Below, one piece after another: positions 40,926-51,989 of a DNA stretch of 64,000 nt. The notes below the pieces were generated by a model that ran no database searches, had not been told where the DNA came from, and saw nothing but the letters and a program-made list of their open reading frames with translations. Origin of the DNA: Arion vulgaris. Its lineage: Eukaryota > Mollusca > Gastropoda > Stylommatophora > Arionidae. The stretch's first letter is position 1; every line of letters begins with the position of its first letter. The DNA is taken from contig CM036761.1 in NCBI GenBank assembly GCA_020796225.1, positions 37,258,928-37,322,927 of the forward strand, given 5' to 3'. A program made the position numbers and the translations under genes.

Positions 40926-42535
40926 GAAGTCACACATGATAGTTTGTATTCCTTGTTGAATAAGTCTCATATCTTATTATTTATTATACACTGCACAGTA
41001 ACATATCCGTGTCTACACGGTCGTTGAGGATCTTCTGGTCGCTAATATCATCCACATGTAAACAATGCAACTCCCTATATCCGCATATTTGTTGACTTCA
41101 TCCTGCACTATATATGGTCACGATATTAGAACTGAAATGTTGTATTGTAGTTAGTTGATCACGCTTATTATGACCATATTTGTAAACTGTTGCCGACACT
41201 ATTCATGTAGATCTTTGATTAAGGTCTCTATTAGCACAACCCACCTGAAAGATTATATTATGTGAGCCAGTTATTCCATCTCATCCATAGCAGTGTTTAT
41301 ACTGAAATCGTCGTTAAAAAAGTTATTGCATATCCTTTACAGGACTTGCGAATCAACCCCAGCTTTTTAACGCTGTTTGTGATTTTTCTAGGCATTATTA
41401 CGCCCGCAGCGTGATTTGAACTCAGAACGTCGGGGTTAGTAGACCGAGTCACTATCCCCTAGGCCACAGACGCCACCGAAACCGTCGTTACGTACATATA
41501 TTCGAAGAACGGATTGTGAAAGAGCAGACACATTTTGGACATGACTTGTTTATCGTGGTCATTCGTTTCGGCATATGTAGTCCTCTTCATCTTCTCATTT
41601 GCTGTTGTTCAATACCTACACAGTGAGTCCAGTTCTCTGGATGTATGTTGTGTTTGGTAGTTCATATTCATTCGTTAGGTAGGGACAGAAAAAACGAATA
41701 TTAAAACACGATGTGTAAACTACAAAGGGGACTTCAAAGCACTATACAGTGCTCAATCTTGCCGTATCTTATTCCATGCACAACCCATCCGACTACAGGG
41801 AAAATGGGCTCATCCTGTGATACACCTTTATATTGTTAATGCAGAATAAATCTTCACTGTCACCACCGAACGCATAAATGTATTTCATATCGACAGATGC
41901 CCACCTTTACCTCCCGGTATTGCACACCCCACCGATAGTTAGTCTTATGCATATTAAAGAGAGCTCTATAAAGCTCTATCACACACTTAGAAAGAGAAGA
42001 AAAGAGTACAATCTTGTACTTAGACTGGGAATTGAAATAGTAAGCAATTCTATCATATGTTAATCATCGCTTATAGGTAACCCATCCACCCCGCTGTCGT
42101 GTTATATAGGAACGAAGACATTGAACAAAATACCCAATCCATGTAGTGTTTACTTAGTGATATATTCTTTAACTTCCCCGGTTATATTATGTAATTGTGT
42201 CTTGTTTATACAGTTAACTCTGCAAGATACAGTAATGTGTTTGATGCGATACGTACATCTGCGCTATTGTTTTATTATGGTTTCCCATAGATAATTCAAG
42301 ACAATATAAACTATACATATGATGATCTGTCAATCGAAGTCGTCAAGGTTTGTCTCAAGCAGGATGACAAGAGACACTTTCAAGCAAATACAATTTAGTA
42401 GCTTCTCCTCATATTTGGAATAAACACAGAATAAAAAGGACGGGCGTATACAACTAGTACACGCCATTTGCGTTTATTAACAAAATGTGAAGGGTATCAA
42501 GAACTTTTCACTCATTGTCACGCCAACTGTAGTAA
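40926..42535. other. Mostly featureless, one SINE J fragment
   Basis: Apart from the J fragment at 41334-41480, no feature is recognisable. Confidence 0.4.
41334..41480 (-). mobile_element. SINE family J, internally deleted
   Basis: On the - strand a good tRNA-like head (TGGCCTAGGGGATAGTGAC, GAGTTCAAATCACG) is joined to the terminal J block (ctgtaaaggatatgc). The middle of the body is deleted. Confidence 0.82.
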
Positions 42536-42539
42536 GTAA

Positions 42540-42835
42540 AGAAACTTTTTATACCATGTAATATATTGGGGAATATGGTAATTGACCCGTAGTTTTTATT
42601 TGGTCAAGGGCACACAATAGGTGATGTGCTCAACACTACAGATGTTTACCTCCCATTGTTTCTATGGTATACAAATTAGGTAGGATAGAAGGTTAGATCG
42701 AGATGAAAGTCATTCGCGGAAAACATTTTGGACTCCCAACTGGGGATTTCGAACCTGGAACGACACTTAGACAAAACAAGTATACTAATTGCTATGCTAT
42801 TGCGGCTCTCCTCATGCCGACGGGAGTAGACACTT
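42540..42835 (-). mobile_element. SINE family E, diverged
   Basis: On the - strand: A-box-like TAGCATAGCAATTAGTATA, B box GGTTCGAAATCC (around 42745), then the end of the E body (gcacatcacctattgtgtgc, accatattcccc). An old copy with a well kept promoter. Confidence 0.65.
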
Positions 42836-43340
42836 GCTTCTCCGAGACTCACTGTCCACAATGTTGTACATATCTCTTTAATTTGACCCGTTAGCTAGCT
42901 TGTCATAATGTTGAACTGACCTAAACCGTTGAAATGACACGTACATGAAACTTATTATACATCAAAAGGCGGTTATATGACACTATTACTGACATGGCTG
43001 TCAGTGCGAACAGATTGATGCTTAGTCCATTTCAAGCCATCCTGTGATGAAAGTGTTGAAGACATCCACGCTCTATGTAGCTTCCTCCTTGGTTCCTATA
43101 TTTATTTATGTAACTTATCACATCAGTAACATATTCATTGAATCGGCTGGTCGTAGCTGCCTACGATACCTATCCACAGAGATACCGGTTCTCTTACCAC
43201 TAAGCAATGTCAGTGACCTTGTTTGTAACAGAAAAAAAATCAAATTTAGAAAGGGCAGACCATTTATATCAGTAAAACCATGAGAATTAGTGACGAAATT
43301 GATATATGAAATAATATGTAACTTACTTAAAAGTTAATTG
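42836..43340. other. No recognisable feature
   Basis: Nothing supported. Confidence 0.4.
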
Positions 43341-43342
43341 CA

Positions 43343-43578
43343 TATCCTTTACAGGATTTTGCGAATCAACCCCAGCTTTGTAACGCTGCTTGTGACTTTT
43401 CTAGGCATTATTACGATCAGTAGTTTGCCATTGCTTTCTGAACGGGTGGTGCCATCGTCCTTTGTTAAAATCCACGCGAAACAATTTGCAACCAAATTGT
43501 CCGCAGCGAGATTCGAACTCAGAACGTCGAGGTTAATGGACCGAGTCACTAACCCCTAGGCCACAGACGCCACCACAC
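43343..43578 (-). mobile_element. SINE family J, full length
   Basis: - strand head TGGCCTAGGGGTTAGTGAC (A box) and GAGTTCGAATCTCGC (B box), body and end as in 36818-37065. The clearest tRNA resemblance in the window. Confidence 0.9.
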
Positions 43579-44089
43579 AACCAATATGTAACTGTAGATT
43601 CGAATTGTCATTATGACACTGTTCGATATGCCATTAACACTGTAGCTTAGTGACATGTAATTGTGTCTGAATTCGTGGTTATAAAAAACCCACAGCACCG
43701 TTCCGGACCATGCCTCCTACGATTTGACACCTACATTATAGAAACAGGATGTGTGAATGAATGACTCGACTGTCCTTCAAATAGTACAGTCACTGGGCAA
43801 TGACCAACGACTTTCTTTACATGGAAATCTCAATTTGTCATAGTCAGTCACCTGCTTTATTATTATTCATACTCGGATGTGATTTTCTACTATATTTACA
43901 CTTTGCTGTTTGTGTTGAAAGTCAGAACCGACAAACTCTTGTATAGTGAGAGGAATAATTTAACCGATAAATTATACCGACTTGTATTCGTTTTTAAGTA
44001 CTTGATATTTGACAGATCAACACATTCTAGTACATGGTACGAAGTCATTGCAAGCTAATAGTAATATTCATATTAGTATTTTTCAGTTT

Positions 44090-44735
44090 GATAAAGAATA
44101 GTATTTCTGAATATCATACTATTCATATCTATGAGTTCGATAAAGGGCCATTTCTGAGTTCGATACATAATAGTATTTATGTGAGTTCGATAAAAGATAG
44201 TATTTCTGAGTTGAAAGTAGTATTTTTAAGTTCGGTAAGAGATATTATTTCGGAGTTGATATTAGTATTTCTGAGTTGATATTAGTATTTCTGAGTTGAC
44301 ATTAGTATTTCTGAGTTGATATTTCTGAGTTCGATAAAGGATAGTATTTCTGAGTTGAGATCAGTATTTATGAGTTTGATAAAGTATAGTATTTCTGAGT
44401 TGATATTAGTATTTTTGAGGAGATCAGTATTTATGAGGTTGATAAAGGACAGTATTTCTGAGTTTATATTAGTATTTCTGAATTTGTTAAAAGTATAGTA
44501 TTTCAGAGTTGATATCAGTATTTCTGAGTTTGATAAAGGATAGTCTTTCTGAGTTGATATTAGTATTTCTGAGTTGAGGATCAGTATTTATGAGTTTGAT
44601 AAAGGATAGTATTTATGAGTTGATATTAGTATTTATGAGTTTGATAAAGGATAGTATTTCTTAGTTGATATTAGTATTTCTGAAATCAGTATTTATGAGT
44701 TCGATAATGGATAGTATTTCTGAGTTGATTTATTT
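44090..44735. repeat. Degenerate minisatellite, about 45-bp higher-order unit
   Basis: Built from agtatttctgagttgatatt and agtatttctgagttcgataa plus aggat in irregular alternation. Indels and substitutions are frequent. The open frames inside are a by-product. Confidence 0.9.
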
Positions 44736-45320
44736 AGAATACAAAATAAGTAAAAACAAACAAACATAACATTAAAAAAAACTAGTCTTATTTTTATGCA
44801 GATTTGTTTTATTGTATATAGTTTGAATGTGTATAGTTTGTTCAGTATACAATTAATTAAGAAAACAATGGATTTGTTACGTTGTACGTTAATGTGTTTT
44901 GCACGGCGTTTAGGATAATGTGTATTGACGTTCATGAGAACATGTCTTGGAAAACTAATTAATTTTGATGGGATTCTGCATTTTATGAAATATCATAGCT
45001 CATATTTTCCTTTCAATAAGATTTCTAAACTAAAAGCCACACAAATGACATTATCAAAGGTAAAGAGGAGTTGTCTGTTGCAGTTATTATGTAGATGTGT
45101 TGTTAGTGGGTCAGAGATTTAGTTATCCAACTGCAGCAGAGGTTGATAATGAGTCTGCCAATTATTTGTATAATTGTAGCATATTTTTTATGCGTCTGAG
45201 AATTAGTTATGCAAATTGCATTAGTGTAGTGGCCACCAAACGTTTACATGATCATTTCATAAGGTAGCAGGACCGAAGTTGCTCTCAGGGTTAGTGTTTA
45301 AATGAAATGTGAGATATGCT
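44736..45320. other. No recognisable feature
   Basis: AT-rich; nothing identified. Confidence 0.4.
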
Positions 45321-45323
45321 GGA

Positions 45324-45562
45324 GCCCGTGTGTTGCTAGGGTTCGCAAGGGAGCAAGAGTAGTAACACCACGACCTACAAGTAAGAGTCAACTGTGGTAG
45401 GAGCATAGGATGCTACTCGTAAATAAAAAGCGTTGCAGACATCGGATGTGCTGGCCACTTGTAGGCGCATAACTGGCACAACGTACAATCGCTCTTAGAC
45501 GAGATCAAAATGTGGTTTAACAAGTGATCGATATGTAGCGTTCGATTAAGAAAAAAGAAGAG
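45324..45562 (+). mobile_element. SINE family B
   Basis: Complete head and body with small deletions (gcatgtcg lost from the head), ending gattaagaaaaaagaagag. Confidence 0.82.
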
Positions 45563-45954
45563 ATATGCTGGAAACACATGTCTACAAGATATGTTCTGCG
45601 CCTGGATCTGCATCCAGCAGAGGTTGGGTCGGCTACTCTTTCTAATGAAGGACGAAAGTGGAAATTAGTGAACATATATATATACATACACACACATACC
45701 TGCCAACTTGAAATCGGATGCATGTGTCCGCAGGGAATGCTAACCTGAAACAAATGCTTGCAGAAAATGGATGCGCCAGGCCGTAAGACGCATAACATGG
45801 TGAAACGACCCCTCACAATGAGGAATGGAATAACGGATTCTGCGGTCGCCAATCTGCCTCGGAGATTTAGCCACGCATTAAGAATGCCAGACCTATCATC
45901 ACGAGGGTGGCCAAAACTTACTGCGGAAGAGGTCGGCACAAACGGGGAAGCAGA

Positions 45955-46214
45955 AATCATAGGAATGATATCTTACAGAACTGTCCCCAGTATGCAGACT
46001 TGAAGAAAGAGGTGGCCCACTTAAACTATCGTCCAAGACAAACTGTATGCCCGTGGCTGATAATCTGAGGCAGACGGCTGCCTTTATTAGAGAATCCGAA
46101 ATCCCAATCTAGTGAGAACGCAGAAGACAAACTGTATGGCGTGGCTGATAATCTGAGGCAGACGGCCGCCTTTATTAGAGAATCCGAAATACCAATCTAG
46201 TGAGCACGCAGAAG
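45955..46214 (+). pseudogene. RNase H-type LINE 3' end with tandem duplication
   Basis: One frame reads LQNCPQYADLKKEVAHL, and after frame changes GVADNLRQTAAFIRESEIPI and a stop. It belongs to the family at 52890-53240 (same LRQT and RESEIPI-type end). The last 89 bp or so, from agacaaactgtatg to cacgcagaag, are present twice (46036 and 46125 starts). Confidence 0.78.
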
Positions 46215-46215
46215 A

Positions 46216-46555
46216 ATAAGAAGATACCTGGCAACTGATCGTCAGTACACAGAACATACGTTTGTGGAGATTCATGATAGCTTTTGCCATCCGTCGTAGG
46301 AATTAACATAGTATATGTTAACATATGAATTAACATAGTACATTTGATAGTCAACAGAATGTAAGTTTTGCGAGATTGTTGGTCGGCCATGAGGATATAG
46401 GATTACGGGAAGATTGCACAATATATAACGATTGATGTAGCAGTTTAAAAAAAAAAAAAAAGTGAAAACCATGCAAACTTTATGCGCAGTAACCACATGA
46501 AGTTTGAACCAAATAGTTTGAAATCAATGAGAATCTGAAGAGCCAAATATTGACA
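46216..46555. other. No recognisable feature
   Basis: Contains an A-rich run at 46448-46460 and a small direct repeat (attaacatagta, 46300-46340). Confidence 0.4.
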
Positions 46556-46559
46556 TTAT

Positions 46560-46978
46560 AGTTGTAACAACATGATGGGATCATGTGTGCTCCGATCTCT
46601 TTCTTACACAGGAAGATCTCAGCTGCAGTGCACGAACTTCGTAGCACCGGCGAGGGTCCCTATGTAATTTTGAAGATGGTGAAGATATTTATGTAGAAAT
46701 TTTATTTTAAATCTTTTCTAATGAATTTTGCTACGGCAGCGGCTTTCCAGCCTGATTTACTCGATTTTGAACTGCCAATGGTTCTTTTACGTGATCAAAT
46801 TGAACACAGGACCTACGTTTTATCGTACGTCTTAGGTAGGACTAGGAACACGATCTCACTACACTAGGATCAGGGATCTCTGGAAAATATCCAGATGGCT
46901 CACCGAGGAACGAACCCGTACCTTGTCACTAGAGACGAGCACCCAACTTCCATGCCACAGAGATCCCTGAAATATATT
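46560..46978 (-). mobile_element. tRNA-derived SINE family L, about 415 bp
   Basis: The - strand head has TGGCATGGAAGTTGGGTG (A-box region) and GGGTTCGTTCC (B box). The long body matches 62220-62560: aaagccgctg, tagtgagatcgtgttcctag-like blocks, and the end ctgagatcttcctgtgtaag with aaagagatcgg. Confidence 0.75.
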
Positions 46979-46979
46979 T

Positions 46980-47490
46980 AACTTATTCTGAAAGATACAC
47001 ACAGTTAGAAGAACATACATTTGGACAAGATTGAAATCTGATATTTATTCCAAGAATAGAAACATTGGAGAAGTTGTTATAATATTTAATATTATGCTGT
47101 TCTTTTTATGGCGCTAGCTTTAATTTCAATAATATTACGTGCTCGTTAGGGAGACACATCGATCTAATTTAATGAGGTGAACATGATGAGCTGGGAGGCT
47201 GATGGGCGGTATTACACATTAGACTCCCATTCGTGTATACTTTCTTGTTGAATTTGTTGTCACAAATGTGCTGTTGGAATATCGTTAGTAATATCTGCAG
47301 TGCTTGCGTAGTGAAACACGTAAGAACAAAGTACTTTAGTTTTACAAAATACAGAAACAGCGACAGTGCTTTCGTAGTAAGAGACAACAATATGTTGGAT
47401 ATTCATTACATCTGACTTTCAATGTGGAGCCTGTTACAGTCTGGTTTATCCGTTTTATATATACCAGCGCGAATAATGAATAATCAAATA
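46980..47490. other. Unassigned, with a Penelope-like fragment
   Basis: At 47288-47360, gaaacacgtaagaacaaagt, actttagttttacaaaatac and cagcgacagtg match family I (6408-6560), without the hammerhead-like part. Confidence 0.5.
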
Positions 47491-47496
47491 ACTGAA

Positions 47497-47955
47497 GATA
47501 GACGGATGATGTAGGTATCTGTAGATAGATGGATAATGTAGGTATCTGTAGATAGATGGATGATGTAGGTATCTGTAGTAGATGGTAGTAGGTAATCGAG
47601 ATAGACAGATGATCTGTTATCTGTAACTCGACGGTGAGTAGTTCTGTGATAGACGGATAATTGGTATCTGTGAGACGGATGATGAGGTATCTTAGATAGA
47701 TGGATAATGTAGGTATCTGTAGATAGACGGATGATGTAGGTATCTGTAGATAGATGGATAATGTAGGTATCTGTAGATAGATGGATAATGTAGGTATCTG
47801 TAGATAGATGGATAATGTAGGTATCTGTAGATAGACGGATGATGTAGGTATCTGTAGATAGACGGATGATGTAGGTATCTGTAGATAGACGGATGATGTA
47901 GGTATCTGTAGATAGACGGATGATGTAGGTATCTGTAGATAGACGGATGATGTAG
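47497..47955. repeat. 27-bp minisatellite, about 17 units
   Basis: The unit alternates between gtaggtatctgtagatagat plus ggataat and a variant with gacggatgat. The middle (47575-47690) is degraded. The - strand frame gives a nonapeptide repeat LQIPTSSVY because 27 is a multiple of 3. The array ends in the first bases of a SINE J copy. Confidence 0.95.
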
Positions 47956-48200
47956 GTATCTGTAGCTTAAGCGGTAGTGAGCTCAATCACAACACAAGAG
48001 CACCTGTTTCAAACTCCGCTGCGGGCAGTTTGGAAGTAAATTTGTTTGCGTGGAATTTTATGAAGTAAAAGTAGACCCCCGCTGTTCAGAAAGAAATAAC
48101 AAACTACTGAACATGTAAGTGGTGACTAGAAAATCAACTCGTTTACTGTGATTGATGGCGATGTCATGTAAAGGATATGCCACGATTTTCATCTTTCATT
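47956..48200 (+). mobile_element. SINE family J, full length
   Basis: Head TAGCTTAAGCGGTAGTG and CCTGTTTCAAACTCC, body as in 36818, ending gatatgccacgattttcat. Its first bases (gtatctgtag) are also the end of the minisatellite unit on its left. Confidence 0.87.
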
Positions 48201-48970
48201 GGGATGATACAGTGATATTAGCGGACAACGGGCAAACAACTGTAATAACTATTAGATCAAGTAAGCGGGATCGCGAGAGATCGATCAAGTAAGCAACAGA
48301 ATTAAAATATAGGTCCTATATATTAATACTGAAAAAATAAAATAAACGGTAATACGCAAAACAAGAGAACCAAATCATAAACATATTAGTAAATAAAGAA
48401 ATGCTGGAACAGGCGTTTAGTGATGAATATTTGTGACATACAATAACAGACTACGGCATGCCTGAAAAAGGGAAGTTAAAAAGTATTAAGAATAGCCAAG
48501 AACTTGTTCTAACACAATGAAAAGTGTATTAACATCCAAACAAATACGGTAAGATTTATCAATTGCTACATATACTCATCGTTATTGTATAGGGTGAAAC
48601 GTGGACTATAAGCAAGTTGACCCTCATAATATTTGCCAGACGATTTCTTTTGTCATTAGCCTTTTTTGGCACACCTTTATTAGTCTTTTTTTTAAAGCAA
48701 TCCATGGGATTATTAATATTCGTCTGTAATACATCTCCGTGGCCGTCTTATTTTTCTTGTCTGTTTGTGTGTTGTCCAAGATTCACTCTATGTGTCAGTT
48801 TGAGGAACTTATTTGTTCCATCAATAGACACGCTTTATTTGCAATTTTGTTGCATTTGAGAAATTGTGCATATCCCTGGTCTAATCTATTCCTCATCTCT
48901 GCGCTCTACGTCTCACATCTGACGTTATCATATCATCTATATATCTTAATCACTTTATTTGTTTTATCAG
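48201..48970. other. No recognisable feature
   Basis: Open frames at 48617-48993 are hydrophobic, low in complexity and not convincing. Confidence 0.4.
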
Positions 48971-48977
48971 TGTTCCG

Positions 48978-49335
48978 TCAGAGCCAACTATAAATTACTG
49001 GGCCTTCGGGCTCAGGTAAAAATTGTGGGAAATCAGGCCCCGACTACACCACCTGACCTCGCATTCCAGTATTGGTGCATATAGACGAATTCATTTTAAA
49101 ATCAACACAAAATGCTAACTCGATGTCATATTATGCAACAAATTAAGTTTAACAATAAGGAATATCAATATTATGAATATTTTTACCAATAAATAACCAT
49201 AGACTCACAGAATTGAGTAAAATTGCAAAAAGCGTGCAGTGTTCTATCAAACATCTGTAATTTCCAGATCCATTTTCTTATCTAGGTCAGGAATACCCGG
49301 CCAGTTGTCTGGCCTGTGCTAGAGCCTGGCTGTGG
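48978..49335. mobile_element. Family G inverted-repeat element, copy 3
   Basis: 358 bp, ends TCAGAGCCAACTATAAA and GAGCCTGGCTGTGG, flanked by TTCCG on both sides (48973-48977 and 49336-49340). Interior matches copies 1 and 2. Confidence 0.88.
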
Positions 49336-49620
49336 TTCCGTTCACCATATTTCTATCAGGACTACGTTTCTTAGATATTAGATATGACCCTAACGTCCGT
49401 CTTTTGTACTATTTATTCAAGCTGTGACCTTCACTTGGTATTTTGTCGGCTATAATATCAATCCTTTGTGATCAGTATATCTCAAGGTGTTTGTGTTGTT
49501 TCTCTTCTCATTCCCCCACATTTGTTCCTACGAGTAAGACTGATGTTAACTAAGAAATAATGTTCAGTATTCTGTTTTTTAAGTTATTTGTTTAATTAAA
49601 TTATGTTTATCTAACAATAG

Positions 49621-49748
49621 TTTATGAGTGACAGATTGATATTTAAACAAACATTGAACCGCTTAAGAGAAACAAAGAAATTGTTAAATGAAAACATAGA
49701 CAGGATGTATGAGCAAGTTTCTATTTTCGTAACGCGTCTGTGCGTTGT
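49621..49748 (+). CDS. Candidate internal coding exon, coiled-coil-like
   Basis: 128 bp between an acceptor (tgtttatctaacaatag) and a consensus donor (GTAAGT). The frame reads MSDRLIFKQTLNRLRETKKL, then LNENIDRMYEQVSIFVTR. It is rich in Leu, Lys and Glu with heptad-like spacing, suggesting an amphipathic helix or coiled coil. The exon ends in phase 2, and the next candidate exon starts with the matching single base. I do not recognise the protein. An unrecognised transposon ORF is an alternative. Confidence 0.4.
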
Positions 49749-49841
49749 GTAAGTACAAGTTCACAAACTTGAGTGTCAAACATTTGGAACCAAATACTTA
49801 ATTGTTTGAACAATTTAACATATACCAACAATGAACTTTAG

Positions 49842-49941
49842 AGAGTTTTCTGGAGTATTTTATTTCAAGTCAAACAAGAATGATCATCGTGATAAAGCGA
49901 CTGGAGTCCATCTAATGCAAGGGATTGATGGAGACCTCCAG
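49842..49941 (+). CDS. Candidate coding exon following 49621-49748
   Basis: 100 bp after an acceptor-like ctttag and before GTATGA. Joined to the previous exon over a 93-bp intron, the frame stays open: EFSGVFYFKSNKNDHRDKA, then TGVHLMQGIDGDLQ. The phases agree, which supports the pair, but GTATGA is a weak donor. An alternative is a separate small ORF from ATG at 49831. Product unknown. Confidence 0.35.
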
Positions 49942-50144
49942 GTATGATTATGTGTAGTAACTAGCTGGTTTAGAAGTATGTGATGGTAGGTTGGGGAATG
50001 CGTTATAATGTTTTAACCAGCTTTACAATAGTGGTGCTGAAGTAAGCATTAGTCCTGATGATGACATTTTTGGCAAAATCCTAGCGCGAATCAGCCATGA
50101 CAAAAAATACAGACATCAGTGCATAGTGCTGAATAATTCTTCTT

Positions 50145-50298
50145 CTAATGCTTCTTCTTCTTCTTGCGTTCGCCAGATATGAATTCAGACGTAGTAAGGG
50201 CGCCTGGGTATGGCGCTTCTGACTGATTTTTGCGTGAAGGCTTGCTTTCCATTTGTGTCAGTGTCCCCACAGGCGGGCCTTCTCCGACTTCAGAGGTT
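50145..50298 (-). mobile_element. Repeat family D, with GAA tail (LINE 3' end?)
   Basis: On the - strand a frame reads GPPVGTLTQMESKPSRKNQS then EAPYPGALTTSEFISGER and runs into GAA repeats. The end cgaacgcaagaagaagaaga is almost the same as the end of SINE A. Probably the 3' end of an RNase H-type LINE. Confidence 0.55.
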
Positions 50299-50300
50299 GT

Positions 50301-50548
50301 TTGAACGCTCCATATCGACCACTTGTTAAACACTCTTTGTGATTTGTATGCGATCTGAACCTAAGAGCGATTATACGTTGTGCCGGTTAGCTCCTACAAG
50401 TAGGCAAGCACATCCGGTTTCTGCGACGCTTTTTATTTACTATAATAGCTTCCCTATGCCCCTACCTCAGTCGTCCCTTACGACATGCATTGTAGGTCGC
50501 ATTGTTTCTATTCTTTGCTCCCATTGAAGGCCCCAGCAACACACGGGC
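50301..50548 (-). mobile_element. SINE family B
   Basis: Complete on the - strand. Its tail abuts repeat D. Confidence 0.86.
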
Positions 50549-50747
50549 GATATTGCTGAATACAACATATCTTTGACAGTTGCAATACCTTACATTGAAC
50601 GGCTAATACGATGATATATTATATTTGAATTATTCATTTCTTCTTCTATATTTCGGGAATCATCTTTTTTATATGACGGGTCGTGGCCCGTTCTACTATA
50701 GGCCAATACATTGTAGTAGTACAATGAAGAATAAATATATATTTAAA

Positions 50748-50985
50748 GGGCATAAAGCCGAAGAAGTGACTTCATTACACCAAGTTTTACACCATCTAGC
50801 TCGATCCCTCTCCACAGAAGTGACACTCTACCCGCCGAGAGTATTGCACAAACAACGAACTCCTTAGCTAAGGCAACAATCTTAGGTGTCTCTGAAAAAA
50901 ATGCACTTGTGAACAGAACGGCGCGGTCTGGATTCGAACCCCCGACCTTTGAAACACAAGGCAACGGCGTAGCCTCAGAGACCCC
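50748..50985 (-). mobile_element. SINE family F
   Basis: - strand head with GAGGCTACGCCGTTGCC and GGTTCGAATCCAG-like B box (aggtcgggggttcgaatcc), body as in 5968-6222. Confidence 0.82.
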
Positions 50986-50989
50986 CAAA

Positions 50990-51690
50990 TCTACTCTATA
51001 GTAGTACAGACTAAGCTTCCATGATCGATTTACCTCAGTATACCGTCTAAATAATGTTTAATTGTAGGCTGGGATAGTTTCTCTAGAACGGGTCACATGC
51101 CACGACACGGTCCATTGACATGTATGACCAAAGTTTAAGAGAGTAACTTAAGCGGCATTTCCACCCTTAAAAAAAGTTATAAACAGAGTGTAGTTTAGCT
51201 TTTCTATAGTGTCGGTAGAATCAGACGAGAAATTGGCGGGAAGCAACTTGTGATAGATACACTTGTCGGACTGAACTAGTATTCTCGTCCGTCGTGTTTG
51301 TGAAATGTGTCTTAGAAGTCGAACGGAAGTGTGAATTCGAACCGAGTTATATTGATTAAAAAAACCCACACTTCAAACAAACAAAGATTATCAGCATTAC
51401 AGAGACAAACAAAAACCTTAATGGAAAAAAAAATATACTTAAAATATAATTCGGTTACGTCTTATCTTAGAATAGTGTTATTCGGTGAACGTGTTAAAAT
51501 AAAAAAAAAATGAAGTAACAGATATTGAATAATATGATTTAGAATTGTATTGAGGATGAAAGTGGAGAATGAAGTCAAGCACAGTAATAAATAATAAGAA
51601 ATTAACGAAATTACATATTTATTGCGGGGCACTTTATGTGTGTAGTTCGAATACGTTTCCTGCTCTTTTAAAATGGGTTGTCCAAAAAAA
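50990..51690. other. No recognisable feature
   Basis: Nothing supported. The frames on the - strand from 51462 are antisense to LINE sequence or AT-rich noise. Confidence 0.4.
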
Positions 51691-51699
51691 ACAACACAC

Positions 51700-51985
51700 C
51701 TCCAGTATGAAATGCTAGTGATAAAAGAGTTTATAAATGGGAAGAGGCACCAGGGCAGACCACTTCTCAGATGTAAAGATGCCTGCAAGGCCTCAATGAA
51801 GAACTTTTCTATAGGTCCCAGCACATGGGAAAAACTAGCTGATGATAGAGTTGCATGGAAAGCGATATTGCGCAAGGCGCAGAGTCTTTTGAGAAGAGAC
51901 TTATGTATGAGCTGAAAAACAGAAAAGCGAAGACTCAGAGAGGTTGTCACAGTAAAACACTTTCCAATTGACCGCCTGTAAAGAC
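51700..51985 (+). pseudogene. Reverse transcriptase C terminus (same family as 9090-10270)
   Basis: The frame reads KRHQGRPLLRCKDACKASMK, NFSIGPSTWEKLADDRVAWK and, after a shift, EKRRLREVVTVKHFP. It matches the end of the 9-10-kb relic (HQGRPLLRYKNVCRASTKSF) and stops short of the terminal zinc finger. Confidence 0.8.
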
Positions 51986-51989
51986 GAAA

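Noticed and set aside
43500..43578. Possible genuine tRNA gene
   Set aside because: The A and B boxes are good, but the sequence continues into the SINE J body shared with four other copies, and cloverleaf stems are not preserved.
45758..46003. 81-codon open frame as a gene
   Set aside because: Its end is the wrong frame of the LINE zinc-knuckle region (LQNCPQYADL in another frame). The rest is unrecognised.
47342..47986. 214-codon open frame with a nonapeptide repeat
   Set aside because: It arises from the 27-bp minisatellite, whose unit length is a multiple of 3. No sign of selection on the protein.
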